Positions 36,794-45,293 are shown, counted from the stretch's first letter. The stretch is 64,000 bases of DNA from CAVQCJ01 sp963771835 (GCA_963771835.1 CAVYVA010000002.1:1054001-1118000); one strand, 5' to 3'. Numbers and translations: made by a program. Notes: generated from the sequence alone by a model not told the origin.

Positions 36794-39018
36794 CGGTCCA
36801 CCACCAGGTCGCGCGGTGGCGCGGCCGGGTCGCAGCAGCCCCGCTCGATGCCCACGAGCGCGACCACGCGCGTGTGGTACCGCGCCTCGATCGCCTCGTC
36901 GCTGTACGGGTTCCTGGCCGGCTCGGGCGTCCCGCCCTTGGCGTGCCGGCCCGCGTTCACGCCGAGCCGGCGGTACAGCCGCGCGTCGATCGTGGGGGCG
37001 ACGCTGTACAGCTCCAGGTTCGCCAGCGGCGGCAGGTCGCGCCGGTGGATCAGGGCCGTGCCCTTCCCCTGCAGCCCGATGCCGATGCCGGAGCCGGACA
37101 GCCGCGCCGCGGTCAGGCCGATCATCCCGAGGTCGATGGTGTCCTCGACCCGGACGACCCGCCCCACGCAGCCCTCCTCCTCCAGGCCGGCGAGCAGCTC
37201 GCGCAACGCCTCGACCACGGTCAGCCCGGACAACGTGACCCACACCTCGCGGCCCACCGCCGGGGACACCCCGATGACGACCTCGCGGGGGTCGCTGCCC
37301 TGGACGGCGACGCCGCCCTCCGCCAGCGCCTGCGACCGGTACCCCGCCTGCTCGGACCGCAGGTCCTCGACCGAACGCTGCTGGCGGACGGCATCGATCT
37401 CGTCCTGGCGCCGGCCGGTCGGCACGTACCCGGTCCCGGGGCCGGCGTAGTCGTTCGGGTCGGTGACCAGCGAGAGGACGCGCATCGACTCGTCGAAGAT
37501 CGCCGCGGTCTGCAGGTAGTCGCCGGCCACCCGCGCCTTGAGCATGTCCAGCACCCGCGCCGCCTCGGTCTCGAAGCCGGACTCGTCCAGCGCGGCGACG
37601 ACGTCCAGCATCGTCACCCCGGTCTCCCGGATGATCCGGGACGCCACCAGCGGGGTCATCAGGTCGGCCGCCGGGACATCCTTGGAACCGGCCGCGTCCA
37701 CCGCCTGCGCCGCCCAGTCGTCACCGAAGTCGCCGAGGCCGAGCGTGCGGTAGACGGCTCGCACCGCCTCGACCGCGCGGGCGCGCAGCGCAGCGACGTC
37801 CGCTTCGGCGGCGGTCCGGAGCCCGCCGTCGACGCCCCAGTCCCGCTGCATGACCAGGAAGTCGTCGATGTCCTCGGAGTTCCACTGGCTCGGCCCGAAC
37901 ATGTTGTCGTAGCGCTGGATCGAGCCGAACCCGCTGCACACGTAGTCCGAGCCGGCCAGCAGGATCGGCAGCGTGCGCGAGGTCCGGCGCACGTCCGACT
38001 CGGACATCAGCGCGTCGTTCCCGCTGCACGACTCCAGCCCGCGCGCCATCACCATCACGTTCTCGGCCATCAGCGACCGCACCCCGCCGGGCACCGAGCC
38101 GGCCACCGCCGCCGCGTCGATCCCGCCGTTCTGCACGCCCTGGGACCCGATCGCCCGGGCCAGCGCCACGCAACGGGACTCGAGGTAGAACATCGAGCAC
38201 CCCTCGGCCGCCCCCATCAGCGCCTCGGCCCCGCCGCCGGACGTGACCCGCATCTTCACCCCGCGCGAGGCGTAGGCGGAGGTCAGGAAGGCCTTCGACC
38301 ACGGGGTGTCGTCGCCGTCCACGAACACCTGCTCGGTCCCGTACAGGGACACGGTCTCGGCGTAGGACACCAGACCGCGCATACCCATCTCCAGCTCGAG
38401 GGCCTCCTCGACCGAGCACTGGACGAGCACCCCCGGCGACCCGATGGCCGCGCCGATCGACACCGCGAGCGCGTTCGACGCTGCGTCCCCGAGCACCGGC
38501 ACCGTCGTCTCGACCTCGCGGAAGCCGAACGCAGCAGCCGTCGCCGCGTCGGCGGCCAGCAGCAGCGGGTCGTCGGAGCGGTTCGTGACGTGCGCCTGGT
38601 TGCTCGGCGTCCGCCTGGCCCGCAGCTTGGTCATCGCCAGCCCCAGCTCGACCGGGCGAAGCATCCCCAGGCACCGGGCGAGCTTGGCCGGCGTCATCCC
38701 GGCGGCCAGCCGCACCAGCTCGGCGCGTGGCACCGCGGGGTCCACGGCCATCCGGGCGTACCGGGTGGCGTCCATCGCCATCGCCTCGGCGGCGACGGCC
38801 AGGTCCAGGCCGTGCCGCGCGATGAACTCGTCGAGCACGTCGAAGTCGGCCTCGGCCCGGGAGTCCATCTCGACGACCCGGCCGTCGGCACCGACCACCA
38901 GCGAGGGCTCCGGGTCGCCGGGCGAGTCGAAGGCGACCAGCCCCAGCCCCGGGTCCTGCACCGCGAACCCGTCCAGGTTCACCCGCTGGGCGTCCATGAA
39001 CCGGAACCGCCCGATCAC
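36790..39018 (-). CDS. B12-dependent diol dehydratase, fused large and medium subunits
   Basis: Catalyses adenosylcobalamin-dependent dehydration of 1,2-propanediol (or glycerol) to propionaldehyde (or 3-hydroxypropionaldehyde). The large-subunit part covers about residues 1-555: AQRVNLDGF, NQAHVTNRSDDPLLLAAD, SVEEALELEMGMRGL, YLESRC, GSQGVQNGGID, LESCSGNDALMSESD, FGPSQWNSEDIDDF. The medium-subunit part runs from about 590 to 742: VVIGVSPAVGREVWVTLSG, RVVRVEDTIDLGMIG, GIGIGLQGKGTALIHRRDL. In enteric pdu operons these are two genes; fusions occur in actinobacteria. No encapsulation helix is visible at the ends or at the fusion joint. GTG 39018 overlaps the HbpS-like gene stop. Confidence 0.93.
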   Translation of the reverse strand: MIGRFRFMDAQRVNLDGFAVQDPGLGLVAFDSPGDPEPSLVVGADGRVVEMDSRAEADFDVLDEFIARHGLDLAVAAEAMAMDATRYARMAVDPAVPRAELVRLAAGMTPAKLARCLGMLRPVELGLAMTKLRARRTPSNQAHVTNRSDDPLLLAADAATAAAFGFREVETTVPVLGDAASNALAVSIGAAIGSPGVLVQCSVEEALELEMGMRGLVSYAETVSLYGTEQVFVDGDDTPWSKAFLTSAYASRGVKMRVTSGGGAEALMGAAEGCSMFYLESRCVALARAIGSQGVQNGGIDAAAVAGSVPGGVRSLMAENVMVMARGLESCSGNDALMSESDVRRTSRTLPILLAGSDYVCSGFGSIQRYDNMFGPSQWNSEDIDDFLVMQRDWGVDGGLRTAAEADVAALRARAVEAVRAVYRTLGLGDFGDDWAAQAVDAAGSKDVPAADLMTPLVASRIIRETGVTMLDVVAALDESGFETEAARVLDMLKARVAGDYLQTAAIFDESMRVLSLVTDPNDYAGPGTGYVPTGRRQDEIDAVRQQRSVEDLRSEQAGYRSQALAEGGVAVQGSDPREVVIGVSPAVGREVWVTLSGLTVVEALRELLAGLEEEGCVGRVVRVEDTIDLGMIGLTAARLSGSGIGIGLQGKGTALIHRRDLPPLANLELYSVAPTIDARLYRRLGVNAGRHAKGGTPEPARNPYSDEAIEARYHTRVVALVGIERGCCDPAAPPRDLVVDR

Positions 39019-39452
39019 CGGCCGGCCTCCCCGGCGTCGAACACCGCGAGGGCAGCGGTGGCGGCCGCGAGGTCCTGGTCGGCCGTCCCGCCGCTGACGC
39101 CGACGCCGCCCACCACCCGGTCGCCGGACCACAGCGGCAGCCCGCCGGCGAAGCAGATGTAGCGGCCGCCGCCGGCGGACTGCATGCCGGCCAGCGGCCC
39201 GCCGGGGACGACCAGCTCGGCGAGCTCGTGGGTACCGGTGCGGTGCGCGACGGCGGTGTACGCCTTGTCCGGTGCCAGCACCGGACCGGCGATCTCCGCG
39301 CCGTCCATCCGCTCGAACACGACCAGGTGCCCGCCCGCGTCGACGACCGCGGCCGAGACCAGCGCACCGTCCGCGGCCGCGCAGGCCAGCGCCGCCGTGA
39401 CGAGCTCGCGAGCCAGGGCCAGGTCGACCTCGGTCCGCGTCACCCGGACCAT
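39015..39452 (-). CDS. GlcG/HbpS family protein (PduO C-terminal-like)
   Basis: A 145-residue protein of the GlcG/HbpS fold: LARELVTAALACAAADG, VSAAVVDAGGHLVVFERMDGA, DKAYTAVAHRT, GGLPLWSGDRVVGGVGVSGGTADQDLAAATAAL. The same domain forms the C-terminal half of PduO in propanediol loci and binds haem or a cobalamin-like ligand in relatives. A role in cofactor handling for the dehydratase next to it is an inference from position. It overlaps the formamidase gene by 13 bp and the dehydratase gene by 4 bp. Confidence 0.85.
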   Translation of the reverse strand: MVRVTRTEVDLALARELVTAALACAAADGALVSAAVVDAGGHLVVFERMDGAEIAGPVLAPDKAYTAVAHRTGTHELAELVVPGGPLAGMQSAGGGRYICFAGGLPLWSGDRVVGGVGVSGGTADQDLAAATAALAVFDAGEAGR

Positions 39453-40477
39453 GTCGCCGCCAACGCGCGCATCCGGGCGTGCATCCCGTCCATCGGTGCC
39501 GCGCCGCCGAGCACCGCCTTGGGCACCTTGGCCACCATCGTGTACACCGTGTCCACGACGTTCGCGACCGGCGACAGCGCGACCTGCGACACCAGCTGGT
39601 AGGCGTCCAGCTCGCTCTGCCCGGTCAGCTCGGCGACCCACCGCACCATCTGCTGGTGCGAGATGCGGAACGCGTCCTCGAGCGGCTTCGTGGAGCCGGT
39701 CGTCAGGATGTACTCGTCGCTCTCCAGCCGCGGCCACGGCATGGGCACGCCCTTGACCAGGTCCACGACGAACACGGTGTCCATCGCGCACTCGACCGCG
39801 ACGCCGCAGGTCTCGCCCTCGCCCTGGCGCGCGTGCCCGTCGCCGAGGCTGAACAGCGCGCCGGGGACGTTGACGCCGAGGTAGCAGGTCACGCCGGCGC
39901 GCATCTCCGGGGTGTCCATGTTCCCGCCCCAGTCGCCCGGGGCCAGCGACGAGCGCACCTCGCGCAGACCGGGCGCCACGCCAACGGTGCCGTGCATCGG
40001 GTCCAGCGGCAGCGCCGCCGTGAACGGGGTGTCCAGCGCCGCGTAGCGGACCACCCGGTCGGCCAGGTCGAGCTCGTAGAACCAGGTGCGCTCGGGGAGA
40101 GGCGGGTGCAGCAGGGCCGTCGTGGCGGTGGCGGTCAGCGAGCCGAACAGCGGCACCGTGGTGCTGACGCCCCAGGAGAAGGTCGGCTCGATCGAGACGA
40201 AGTGCACGGCGAGGGTGTCACCAGGCTCGGCGCCCTCGACGTGGAACGGCCCGGTCTGCGGGTTGATGTACCGCGGGTCGCAGACCTGGCTGACCAGGTC
40301 CGAGGTGCCCCGGACCCGCCCGGCGAAGCAGTCCAGCGTGGACGTCGACACCACCGTGCCCGGGCGGATCGACACCACCGCGTCGACGCCGCCGAAGGTG
40401 TAGACGAGCGACGCCGGGTCGGCGCCGGGGTCCAGCTCGTGCCGGAGCACCGCAGGACCGGCTCCGCTGTCGCTCAT
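39440..40477 (-). CDS. Acetamidase/formamidase family hydrolase
   Basis: A 345-residue member of the FmdA/AmdA family, which releases ammonia from short-chain amides. Markers are GPFHVEGAEPGDTLAVH, PGDWGGNMDTPEM, and DGHARQGEGETCGVAVE, which holds the metal-coordinating acidic residues of the family. Sitting between an APC permease and a diol dehydratase, it may deaminate an amide or carbamate formed from the imported amine; this is inference. ATG 40477 is chosen because upstream codons fall in a stable hairpin. Confidence 0.87.
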   Translation of the reverse strand: MSDSGAGPAVLRHELDPGADPASLVYTFGGVDAVVSIRPGTVVSTSTLDCFAGRVRGTSDLVSQVCDPRYINPQTGPFHVEGAEPGDTLAVHFVSIEPTFSWGVSTTVPLFGSLTATATTALLHPPLPERTWFYELDLADRVVRYAALDTPFTAALPLDPMHGTVGVAPGLREVRSSLAPGDWGGNMDTPEMRAGVTCYLGVNVPGALFSLGDGHARQGEGETCGVAVECAMDTVFVVDLVKGVPMPWPRLESDEYILTTGSTKPLEDAFRISHQQMVRWVAELTGQSELDAYQLVSQVALSPVANVVDTVYTMVAKVPKAVLGGAAPMDGMHARMRALAATWSG

Positions 40478-40496
40478 GCCGGCTCCCCTCGTGACG

Positions 40497-40539
40497 GACG
40501 CGGGGTGCGCGACCGGACTCCGGCCCCGCACCCCGCGTC
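40497..40539 (-). terminator. Strong stem-loop between permease and formamidase genes
   Basis: GACGCGGGGTGCG (40497-40509) and CGCACCCCGCGTC (40527-40539) form a perfect 13 bp GC-rich stem with a 17-base loop that can itself pair (CCGG...CCGG). It lies in the only sizeable gap of the minus-strand set. It could end or thin out transcription after the permease gene, or stabilise the processed mRNA. No T tract is seen. Confidence 0.55.
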
Positions 40540-40562
40540 GTCGACTGCTTCGACTGGACTCG

Positions 40563-42152
40563 TCAGACGCGCTCGTGGGCTTCCTCGAGCACCGTCTGGC
40601 CGATCTCCTCGTACACCTCGGGCTTGTTCGACCGCAGGTACAGGGCTGCTCCCAGCCCGACCAGGAACGTCAGCCCGGCGATGTACGGCATCATCTTGAA
40701 GAACAGCGAGGTGCTGCCGCCGCCGCCCGCGAAGCTCAGGTTGCTGAACAGCAGGTAGATCACGTAGAGCATGCCGAGCATGCCAATCGCCGGGGCTATC
40801 AGCGTCGACCACAGGTTCCCCGTCTGCGCCTTCTTCACCCAGAAGTACCAGATGACGGCAAGGGAGCAGACGGCCTGGACGAACAGGATCGACATCGTCC
40901 CGAGCAGGGCCAGCAGCCCGTACAGGAAGATGTAGCCGCCGACGTACGGGTCGTGCCCGCCCGGCGTCAGCACGTAGAAGCCGAGGGTGAGCAGAAGCGT
41001 GATCACCGTCTGCACGATCGAGGCGATGTGCGGCGAGTGGTGCTTGGAGTGCGTCGCACCGAGGGTGTTCTTGGTCGCCGGGAGCTCCCTGCCGATCGCG
41101 TAGATGTACCGCGACGCGGCGTTGTGGAAGGCCAGGGCACACGCGAACGACCCTGACACGATCAGGAACAGGTAGATGTTCACGACCCACTCGCCGCCGA
41201 GGTTCTTCTTGGCGAGCTGGGTGAACATGTCGATCGAGTTGGCCCCGGAGGACAGCGTGATCGACTTCAGCGCGCCGTTGCCGGCGATGACCATCCAGGA
41301 CACGAACGTGTAGAAGACGCCGAGCCCGACGACCGCGATGAGCGTGGCCCGCGGCACGATCTTCCTCGGGTTGCGGGACTCCTCGCCGTAGACGGCGGTC
41401 GTCTCGAAACCGACCCAGGACCAGAACGCGAAGAAGATGCCGATGGCCGCCGAGCCGGCAGCCAGGGCGGCACCGCCTGCCTGGATGCCGAGACCGCCGC
41501 CGGCGGGAAGGGACTTGAACGCGTTCACCGGGTTGACCGACGAAGTCATCATCCCGTCCGGTCCCCCGCCCTTGAAGAGCACCGACAGGGAGAGGGTCAG
41601 CAGAAGCACGACCTCGCAGACCAGGAAGACACCCAGCAGCGCCGCGGCGATGTTGATGTCGAAGTAGCCGAAGATCGCGACCACGGCGATGCCGATGAGT
41701 GCCAGGAGCAACCAGTTCACGTTCCAGCTGAACCACTGGTTCAGGGTGAAGTTGGCGAAGTAGGCGAAGATGCCGATGAGCGAGCCCTCGAACACGACGT
41801 ACGCCATCGTCGCCAGCAGACCGGTCGCCATCCCCCAGAGCTGCCCGAGGCCCTGGCTGATGAATCCGTAGAAGGCGCCGGCGGTCGTGATGTACCGGGC
41901 CATCGCCACGAAGCCGATGGTGAACAGCGTGAGGACGATCGTGGCGAACAGGAACCCACCGGGGGCGTAGATCCCGTTGCCGTAGCCGACCGCGATCGGC
42001 ACGTTGCCGGTCATCGCGGTGATCGGTGCGGCGTTGGCCGTGGCCATGAACAGCACGCCGAGAAGACCCACCGCCCCGACCTTCAGCTTGCCTGTGCTCT
42101 CTGCTCTCGGGACCGGGGCGTTCTCGAACTGCTCCATCTCGAGGTTGGCCAC
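40563..42152 (-). CDS. APC family permease (amino acid/amine)
   Basis: A 529-residue permease with about twelve membrane helices of the amino acid-polyamine-organocation superfamily. Family stretches are ATANAAPITAMTGNVP, GFVAMARYITTAGAFYGFISQGLG, FAFWSWVGFETTAVYGEESRNPRKIVPRA (over residues 235-265) and FHNAASRYIYAIGREL. Permeases of this type accompany RMM microcompartment loci, where import of an amino alcohol or amine is expected. GTG 42152 has a GAGG ribosome site. A repeat TTTTCGGTCT lies just upstream of the start. Confidence 0.88.
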   Translation of the reverse strand: MANLEMEQFENAPVPRAESTGKLKVGAVGLLGVLFMATANAAPITAMTGNVPIAVGYGNGIYAPGGFLFATIVLTLFTIGFVAMARYITTAGAFYGFISQGLGQLWGMATGLLATMAYVVFEGSLIGIFAYFANFTLNQWFSWNVNWLLLALIGIAVVAIFGYFDINIAAALLGVFLVCEVVLLLTLSLSVLFKGGGPDGMMTSSVNPVNAFKSLPAGGGLGIQAGGAALAAGSAAIGIFFAFWSWVGFETTAVYGEESRNPRKIVPRATLIAVVGLGVFYTFVSWMVIAGNGALKSITLSSGANSIDMFTQLAKKNLGGEWVVNIYLFLIVSGSFACALAFHNAASRYIYAIGRELPATKNTLGATHSKHHSPHIASIVQTVITLLLTLGFYVLTPGGHDPYVGGYIFLYGLLALLGTMSILFVQAVCSLAVIWYFWVKKAQTGNLWSTLIAPAIGMLGMLYVIYLLFSNLSFAGGGGSTSLFFKMMPYIAGLTFLVGLGAALYLRSNKPEVYEEIGQTVLEEAHERV

Positions 42153-42167
42153 CTGCGAACCTCTTTT

Positions 42168-42191
42168 CGGTCTGAAGCGCTGGGGAGACCG
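42168..42191. promoter_or_regulatory. Inverted repeat CGGTCT-N12-AGACCG, candidate operator
   Basis: CGGTCT (42168-42173) and AGACCG (42186-42191) are perfect inverted repeats with a 12 bp spacer, 16 bp upstream of the permease start. The half-site resembles that of the second palindrome at 42335-42353. It is a candidate site for the GntR-type regulator encoded at the end of the microcompartment operon. Confidence 0.45.
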
Positions 42192-42334
42192 TGAGCCGTT
42201 GGGGTATGGCCCCGGTCAAACGATTGGCCGCATCGTGGCACTGGTTGTCCCGCCGTTCAAGGACTTCTGCCGACTCCGCCGAACGGCGCACCGTCTCCAT
42301 ACCATTTCAGACCTATTTGTTTTTCGGTCTTCAC

Positions 42335-42353
42335 AACGGTCCGGTAGACCGTT
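42335..42353. promoter_or_regulatory. Palindrome AACGGTC-CGGTA-GACCGTT, candidate GntR operator
   Basis: Perfect 7 bp arms with a 5 bp centre lie 32 bp before the first gene of the microcompartment operon. GntR/UTRA regulators usually bind short palindromes with GT and AC at the arms, which fits. The assignment to the GntR gene at 49430 is inferred from position and pattern. Confidence 0.55.
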
Positions 42354-42384
42354 ACCGTGGGGCTGGCCGCTGTCGGAGAGCGAG

Positions 42385-43725
42385 GTGGGTCGGGTGGACG
42401 AGCCGGTCGGTGACGGCGAGCGCCTGGACTACGGCGCCTTCTCGTTCGCCTCGAAGGACGAGGTCCTGGCGAAGTCCAAGGAGTACTGGAACCCCGACAA
42501 GACCCAGTTCTGGGTCGACGCCGGGGTCCCGCTGGTCATCGACCGGCGCGAGGAGTACTTCATCTACGACATGTCGGGCAAGCGGCTGATCGACGTCCAC
42601 CTCAACGGCGGGACGTACAACCTGGGGCACCGCAACCCCGAGGTCGTGCAGGCGATCACGCTGGCCATGCAGCACTTCGACATCGGCAACCACCACTTCC
42701 CGTCCCTGGCCCGGACGGCGCTGGCCGAGGCCCTGGTGGCTTCGGCGCCGCCGGGCATCAGCAAGGTCGTGTACGGCTCCGGCGGGGGCGAGGCCATCGA
42801 CATCGCGCTCAAGACGGCCCGGCACGCGACCCAAAAGCGCAAGATCGTCTCGATCGTGAAGGCGTACCACGGGCACACGGGGCTGGCCGTCGCGACCGGC
42901 GACGACCGGTTCTCCAGGCTCTTCCTGTCCGACCGGCCGGAGGAGTTCCCGCACGTCCCGTTCAACGACCTGGAGGCGATGGAGCGCGAGCTCAGCGGCC
43001 GGGACGTCGCCGCGGTGATCATGGAGACCATCCCGGCCACGTACGGGTTCCCGCTGCCCGAGCCGGGCTACCTCGAGGCGGTGAAGGCGATGTGCGAGCG
43101 CTACGACGCGCTCTACGTCGCCGACGAGGTGCAGACCGGGCTGATGCGTACCGGCGAGCTGTGGGGGGTGACCAAGCACGGGATCGCGCCCGACATCCTG
43201 GTGACCGGCAAGGGGATCAGCGGCGGGATGTACCCGATCGCGTGCGTGCTGGTGAACGACCGGGCGGCCGGCTGGCTCGACGAGGACGGGTTCGGCCACA
43301 TCTCGACCTTCGGCGGCGCCGAGCTCGGCTGCATCGCCGCGCTGAAGTCGCTCGAGATCTGCAACCGGCCGGAGACCCGGTCGATGGTGCACTACATCTC
43401 CGACTTCATCGGGCGCGGGCTGCGCCGGATCCAGGCCGACTACCCGGACTGGTTCGTGGGCATCCGCCAGAACGGCGTCGTGATGGGGCTGGAGTTCGCG
43501 CACCCGCAGGGCGCCAAGCACGTGATGCGGCACCTGTACGAGAACGGCGTCTGGGCGATCTTCTCCACGCTGGACCCGCGGGTGCTGCAGTACAAGCCGG
43601 GCATCCTGCTCAAGCCCGAGCTGGCCGAGGAGCTGCTCGACCGGACCGAGGTCGCGATCGGCAAGGCCCACCGCGAGGTCCGCGGCGGACCGGCCGGACG
43701 GACGCTGAGCCGGCAGGCGTCGTGA
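42385..43725 (+). CDS. Class-III aminotransferase/phospho-lyase of the RMM microcompartment
   Basis: A 446-residue fold-type I PLP enzyme. PLP-site residues are D247 (ADEVQTGLMRTG) and K276 (ILVTGKGISGGMYP), with GSGGGEAIDIALKTAR in the phosphate-binding region and KAYHGHTG in the usual place. In RMM loci this enzyme is thought to eliminate phosphate and ammonia from amino-propanol phosphate to give propionaldehyde, like ethanolamine-phosphate phospho-lyase; plain transamination is the alternative. No encapsulation helix is seen at either end. GTG 42385 follows GGAGAG; GTG 42394 is also possible. First gene of the operon; its stop overlaps the next gene as GTGA. Confidence 0.88.
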   Translation: MGRVDEPVGDGERLDYGAFSFASKDEVLAKSKEYWNPDKTQFWVDAGVPLVIDRREEYFIYDMSGKRLIDVHLNGGTYNLGHRNPEVVQAITLAMQHFDIGNHHFPSLARTALAEALVASAPPGISKVVYGSGGGEAIDIALKTARHATQKRKIVSIVKAYHGHTGLAVATGDDRFSRLFLSDRPEEFPHVPFNDLEAMERELSGRDVAAVIMETIPATYGFPLPEPGYLEAVKAMCERYDALYVADEVQTGLMRTGELWGVTKHGIAPDILVTGKGISGGMYPIACVLVNDRAAGWLDEDGFGHISTFGGAELGCIAALKSLEICNRPETRSMVHYISDFIGRGLRRIQADYPDWFVGIRQNGVVMGLEFAHPQGAKHVMRHLYENGVWAIFSTLDPRVLQYKPGILLKPELAEELLDRTEVAIGKAHREVRGGPAGRTLSRQAS

Positions 43726-45290
43726 CCGACACCGTCGAGCTCGTGGTCGAGCCGCAGGGCGTCCCCCGCGGCCGGGCGATGCTCGAGCGGGCCGAGTGGG
43801 CGGCGCGGGCCTTCGCCGGCTACGACGTCGCGACAGTCCGGCGGATCGTGCGCGCCGCCGCGGAGGCCGGCGCCGCGCGGGCCGCCGAGCTCGGCGAGCT
43901 GGCCGTCGCCGAGACCGGCTTCGGCGTCGCCGAGCACAAGACGCTGAAGAACCTCGCGTGCTCGACGGGGATCGCCGACGCCTACGCCGACCACGACTAC
44001 GTCTCGATGCAGGTCGACCACGACGCGAAGGTCGTGCGGATCCCCCGGCCGGCCGGCGTCGTGCTCGCGCTCACCCCGTCGACAAACCCGGTCGCCACCG
44101 TGTACTTCAAGATCCTGCTGGCGCTGATGACCCGGAACGCGGTCGTCATCAGCCCGCACCCGTTCGCCCGCCGGGTGTGCAGCGAGGCCGCCCGCACGAT
44201 GGCCGCGGCCGCGGTCGGCGCCGGGGCGCCCGACGGTTGCGTCCAGTGGGTCGAGGAACCGTCGATCCCGCTCGTCAACGCGCTCATGACCGACGAGCGG
44301 ACGAGCGTCATCGTCGCCACCGGCGGGACCGCGATGGTCCGGGCCGCCTACCGCAGCGGCAACCCGGCGATCGGCGTCGGCCCCGGGAACGTGCCGGTGC
44401 TGGTCGACCGCACCGCCGACCTGCAGCGCGCGGCGCAGCGCATCGTCGACAGCAAGGCCTTCGACAACTCGATCCTGTGCACCAACGAGAGCGTGCTCGT
44501 GGTCGAGGAGGCGGTCGCGGACCGCCTGCTGCAGCACATGCGGCACGCCGGCGCATACCTGCTGGACCCGGCCGAGCGCGACCGGGTCCGGACCCTGGTG
44601 TTCCCGGACGGACGCTTCGACACCCGGCTCGTCGGCAAGGACGCGGCCTGGATCGCGGCGCAGGCCGGCATCCGGCTCGGACCGAAGACCCGGGTCCTGC
44701 TCGCCCCGTTCGACCTGCCGGTCCCCGAGGAGCCGCTCGCGCACGAGAAGCTGCTGCCGGTGCTCGGCGTGCTGCAGGTCCCCACGGCCGCCCGCGGGAT
44801 CGAGGCGGCGTCCGCCGTCCTTCGCATCGGCGGGGCCGGCCACTCCGCGGCGATCCACAGCACCGACGCGGCGACGGTGATGGCCTACGGCGCGGCGGTC
44901 CGCGTCCTGCGGGTCGTGGTCAACGTCGGCAGCAGCCTCGGCTCCTCCGGCCTGGAGACGGCGCTCGCACCGTCGATGACGATCGGGACCGGGTACTTCG
45001 GCGGCTCGTCGGTCGGGGCGAACCTGGAGCCGCGGCACCTGGTGAACTGGACCCGGCTCGCCTACAACGCGGACGTCAAGGAGGCGATGGCCGACTTCGC
45101 CGGCCTGCAGCCGTGGCAGGCCCCGACCGGACCCGTCCCGGCCTACCCGCTCGCCTCCAACGCTGCCGACGCGCCGGCGCTCGTCCCGGCGACGCAGCCG
45201 AGCGAGCAGCAGACCGACCCGTCGGCCGAGCTGCGCGAGGAGATCCGCCGGCTGATCGTCGAAGAGCTCCGACAGATCGTGCGGGGCTGA
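43722..45290 (+). CDS. CoA-acylating aldehyde dehydrogenase with C-terminal encapsulation peptide
   Basis: A 522-residue microcompartment-type aldehyde dehydrogenase (PduP/EutE-like), converting propionaldehyde, CoA and NAD to propionyl-CoA. Family markers are ALTPSTNPVATVYFK, ATGGTAMVRAAYRSGNPAIGVGPGNVPV and the catalytic C253 in FDNSILCTNES. After a Pro/Ala/Thr linker (about residues 475-500) the protein ends with an amphipathic helix, LREEIRRLIVEELRQIVR, the hallmark of an encapsulation peptide that targets cargo to the shell. The downstream shell gene starts 3 bp after its stop. Confidence 0.93.
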   Translation: MTDTVELVVEPQGVPRGRAMLERAEWAARAFAGYDVATVRRIVRAAAEAGAARAAELGELAVAETGFGVAEHKTLKNLACSTGIADAYADHDYVSMQVDHDAKVVRIPRPAGVVLALTPSTNPVATVYFKILLALMTRNAVVISPHPFARRVCSEAARTMAAAAVGAGAPDGCVQWVEEPSIPLVNALMTDERTSVIVATGGTAMVRAAYRSGNPAIGVGPGNVPVLVDRTADLQRAAQRIVDSKAFDNSILCTNESVLVVEEAVADRLLQHMRHAGAYLLDPAERDRVRTLVFPDGRFDTRLVGKDAAWIAAQAGIRLGPKTRVLLAPFDLPVPEEPLAHEKLLPVLGVLQVPTAARGIEAASAVLRIGGAGHSAAIHSTDAATVMAYGAAVRVLRVVVNVGSSLGSSGLETALAPSMTIGTGYFGGSSVGANLEPRHLVNWTRLAYNADVKEAMADFAGLQPWQAPTGPVPAYPLASNAADAPALVPATQPSEQQTDPSAELREEIRRLIVEELRQIVRG

Positions 45291-45293
45291 GCC

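Larger units (their letters stand above)
42153..42384. promoter_or_regulatory. Divergent regulatory region between the permease and microcompartment operons
   Basis: This 232 bp region separates the minus-strand permease/diol dehydratase set from the plus-strand microcompartment operon. It is lower in GC than the genes around it. The 10-mer TTTTCGGTCT occurs twice in the same orientation (42164-42173 and 42321-42330), once near each start. It also holds two inverted repeats of GGTC/GACC type, annotated separately. Promoter hexamers are not clear enough to place. No cobalamin riboswitch box is seen. Confidence 0.7.

Noticed and set aside
42153..42384. Cobalamin riboswitch controlling the diol dehydratase set
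   Set aside because: No B12-box-like sequence or matching fold was seen here or in 40478-40562, although a riboswitch elsewhere cannot be ruled out by eye.
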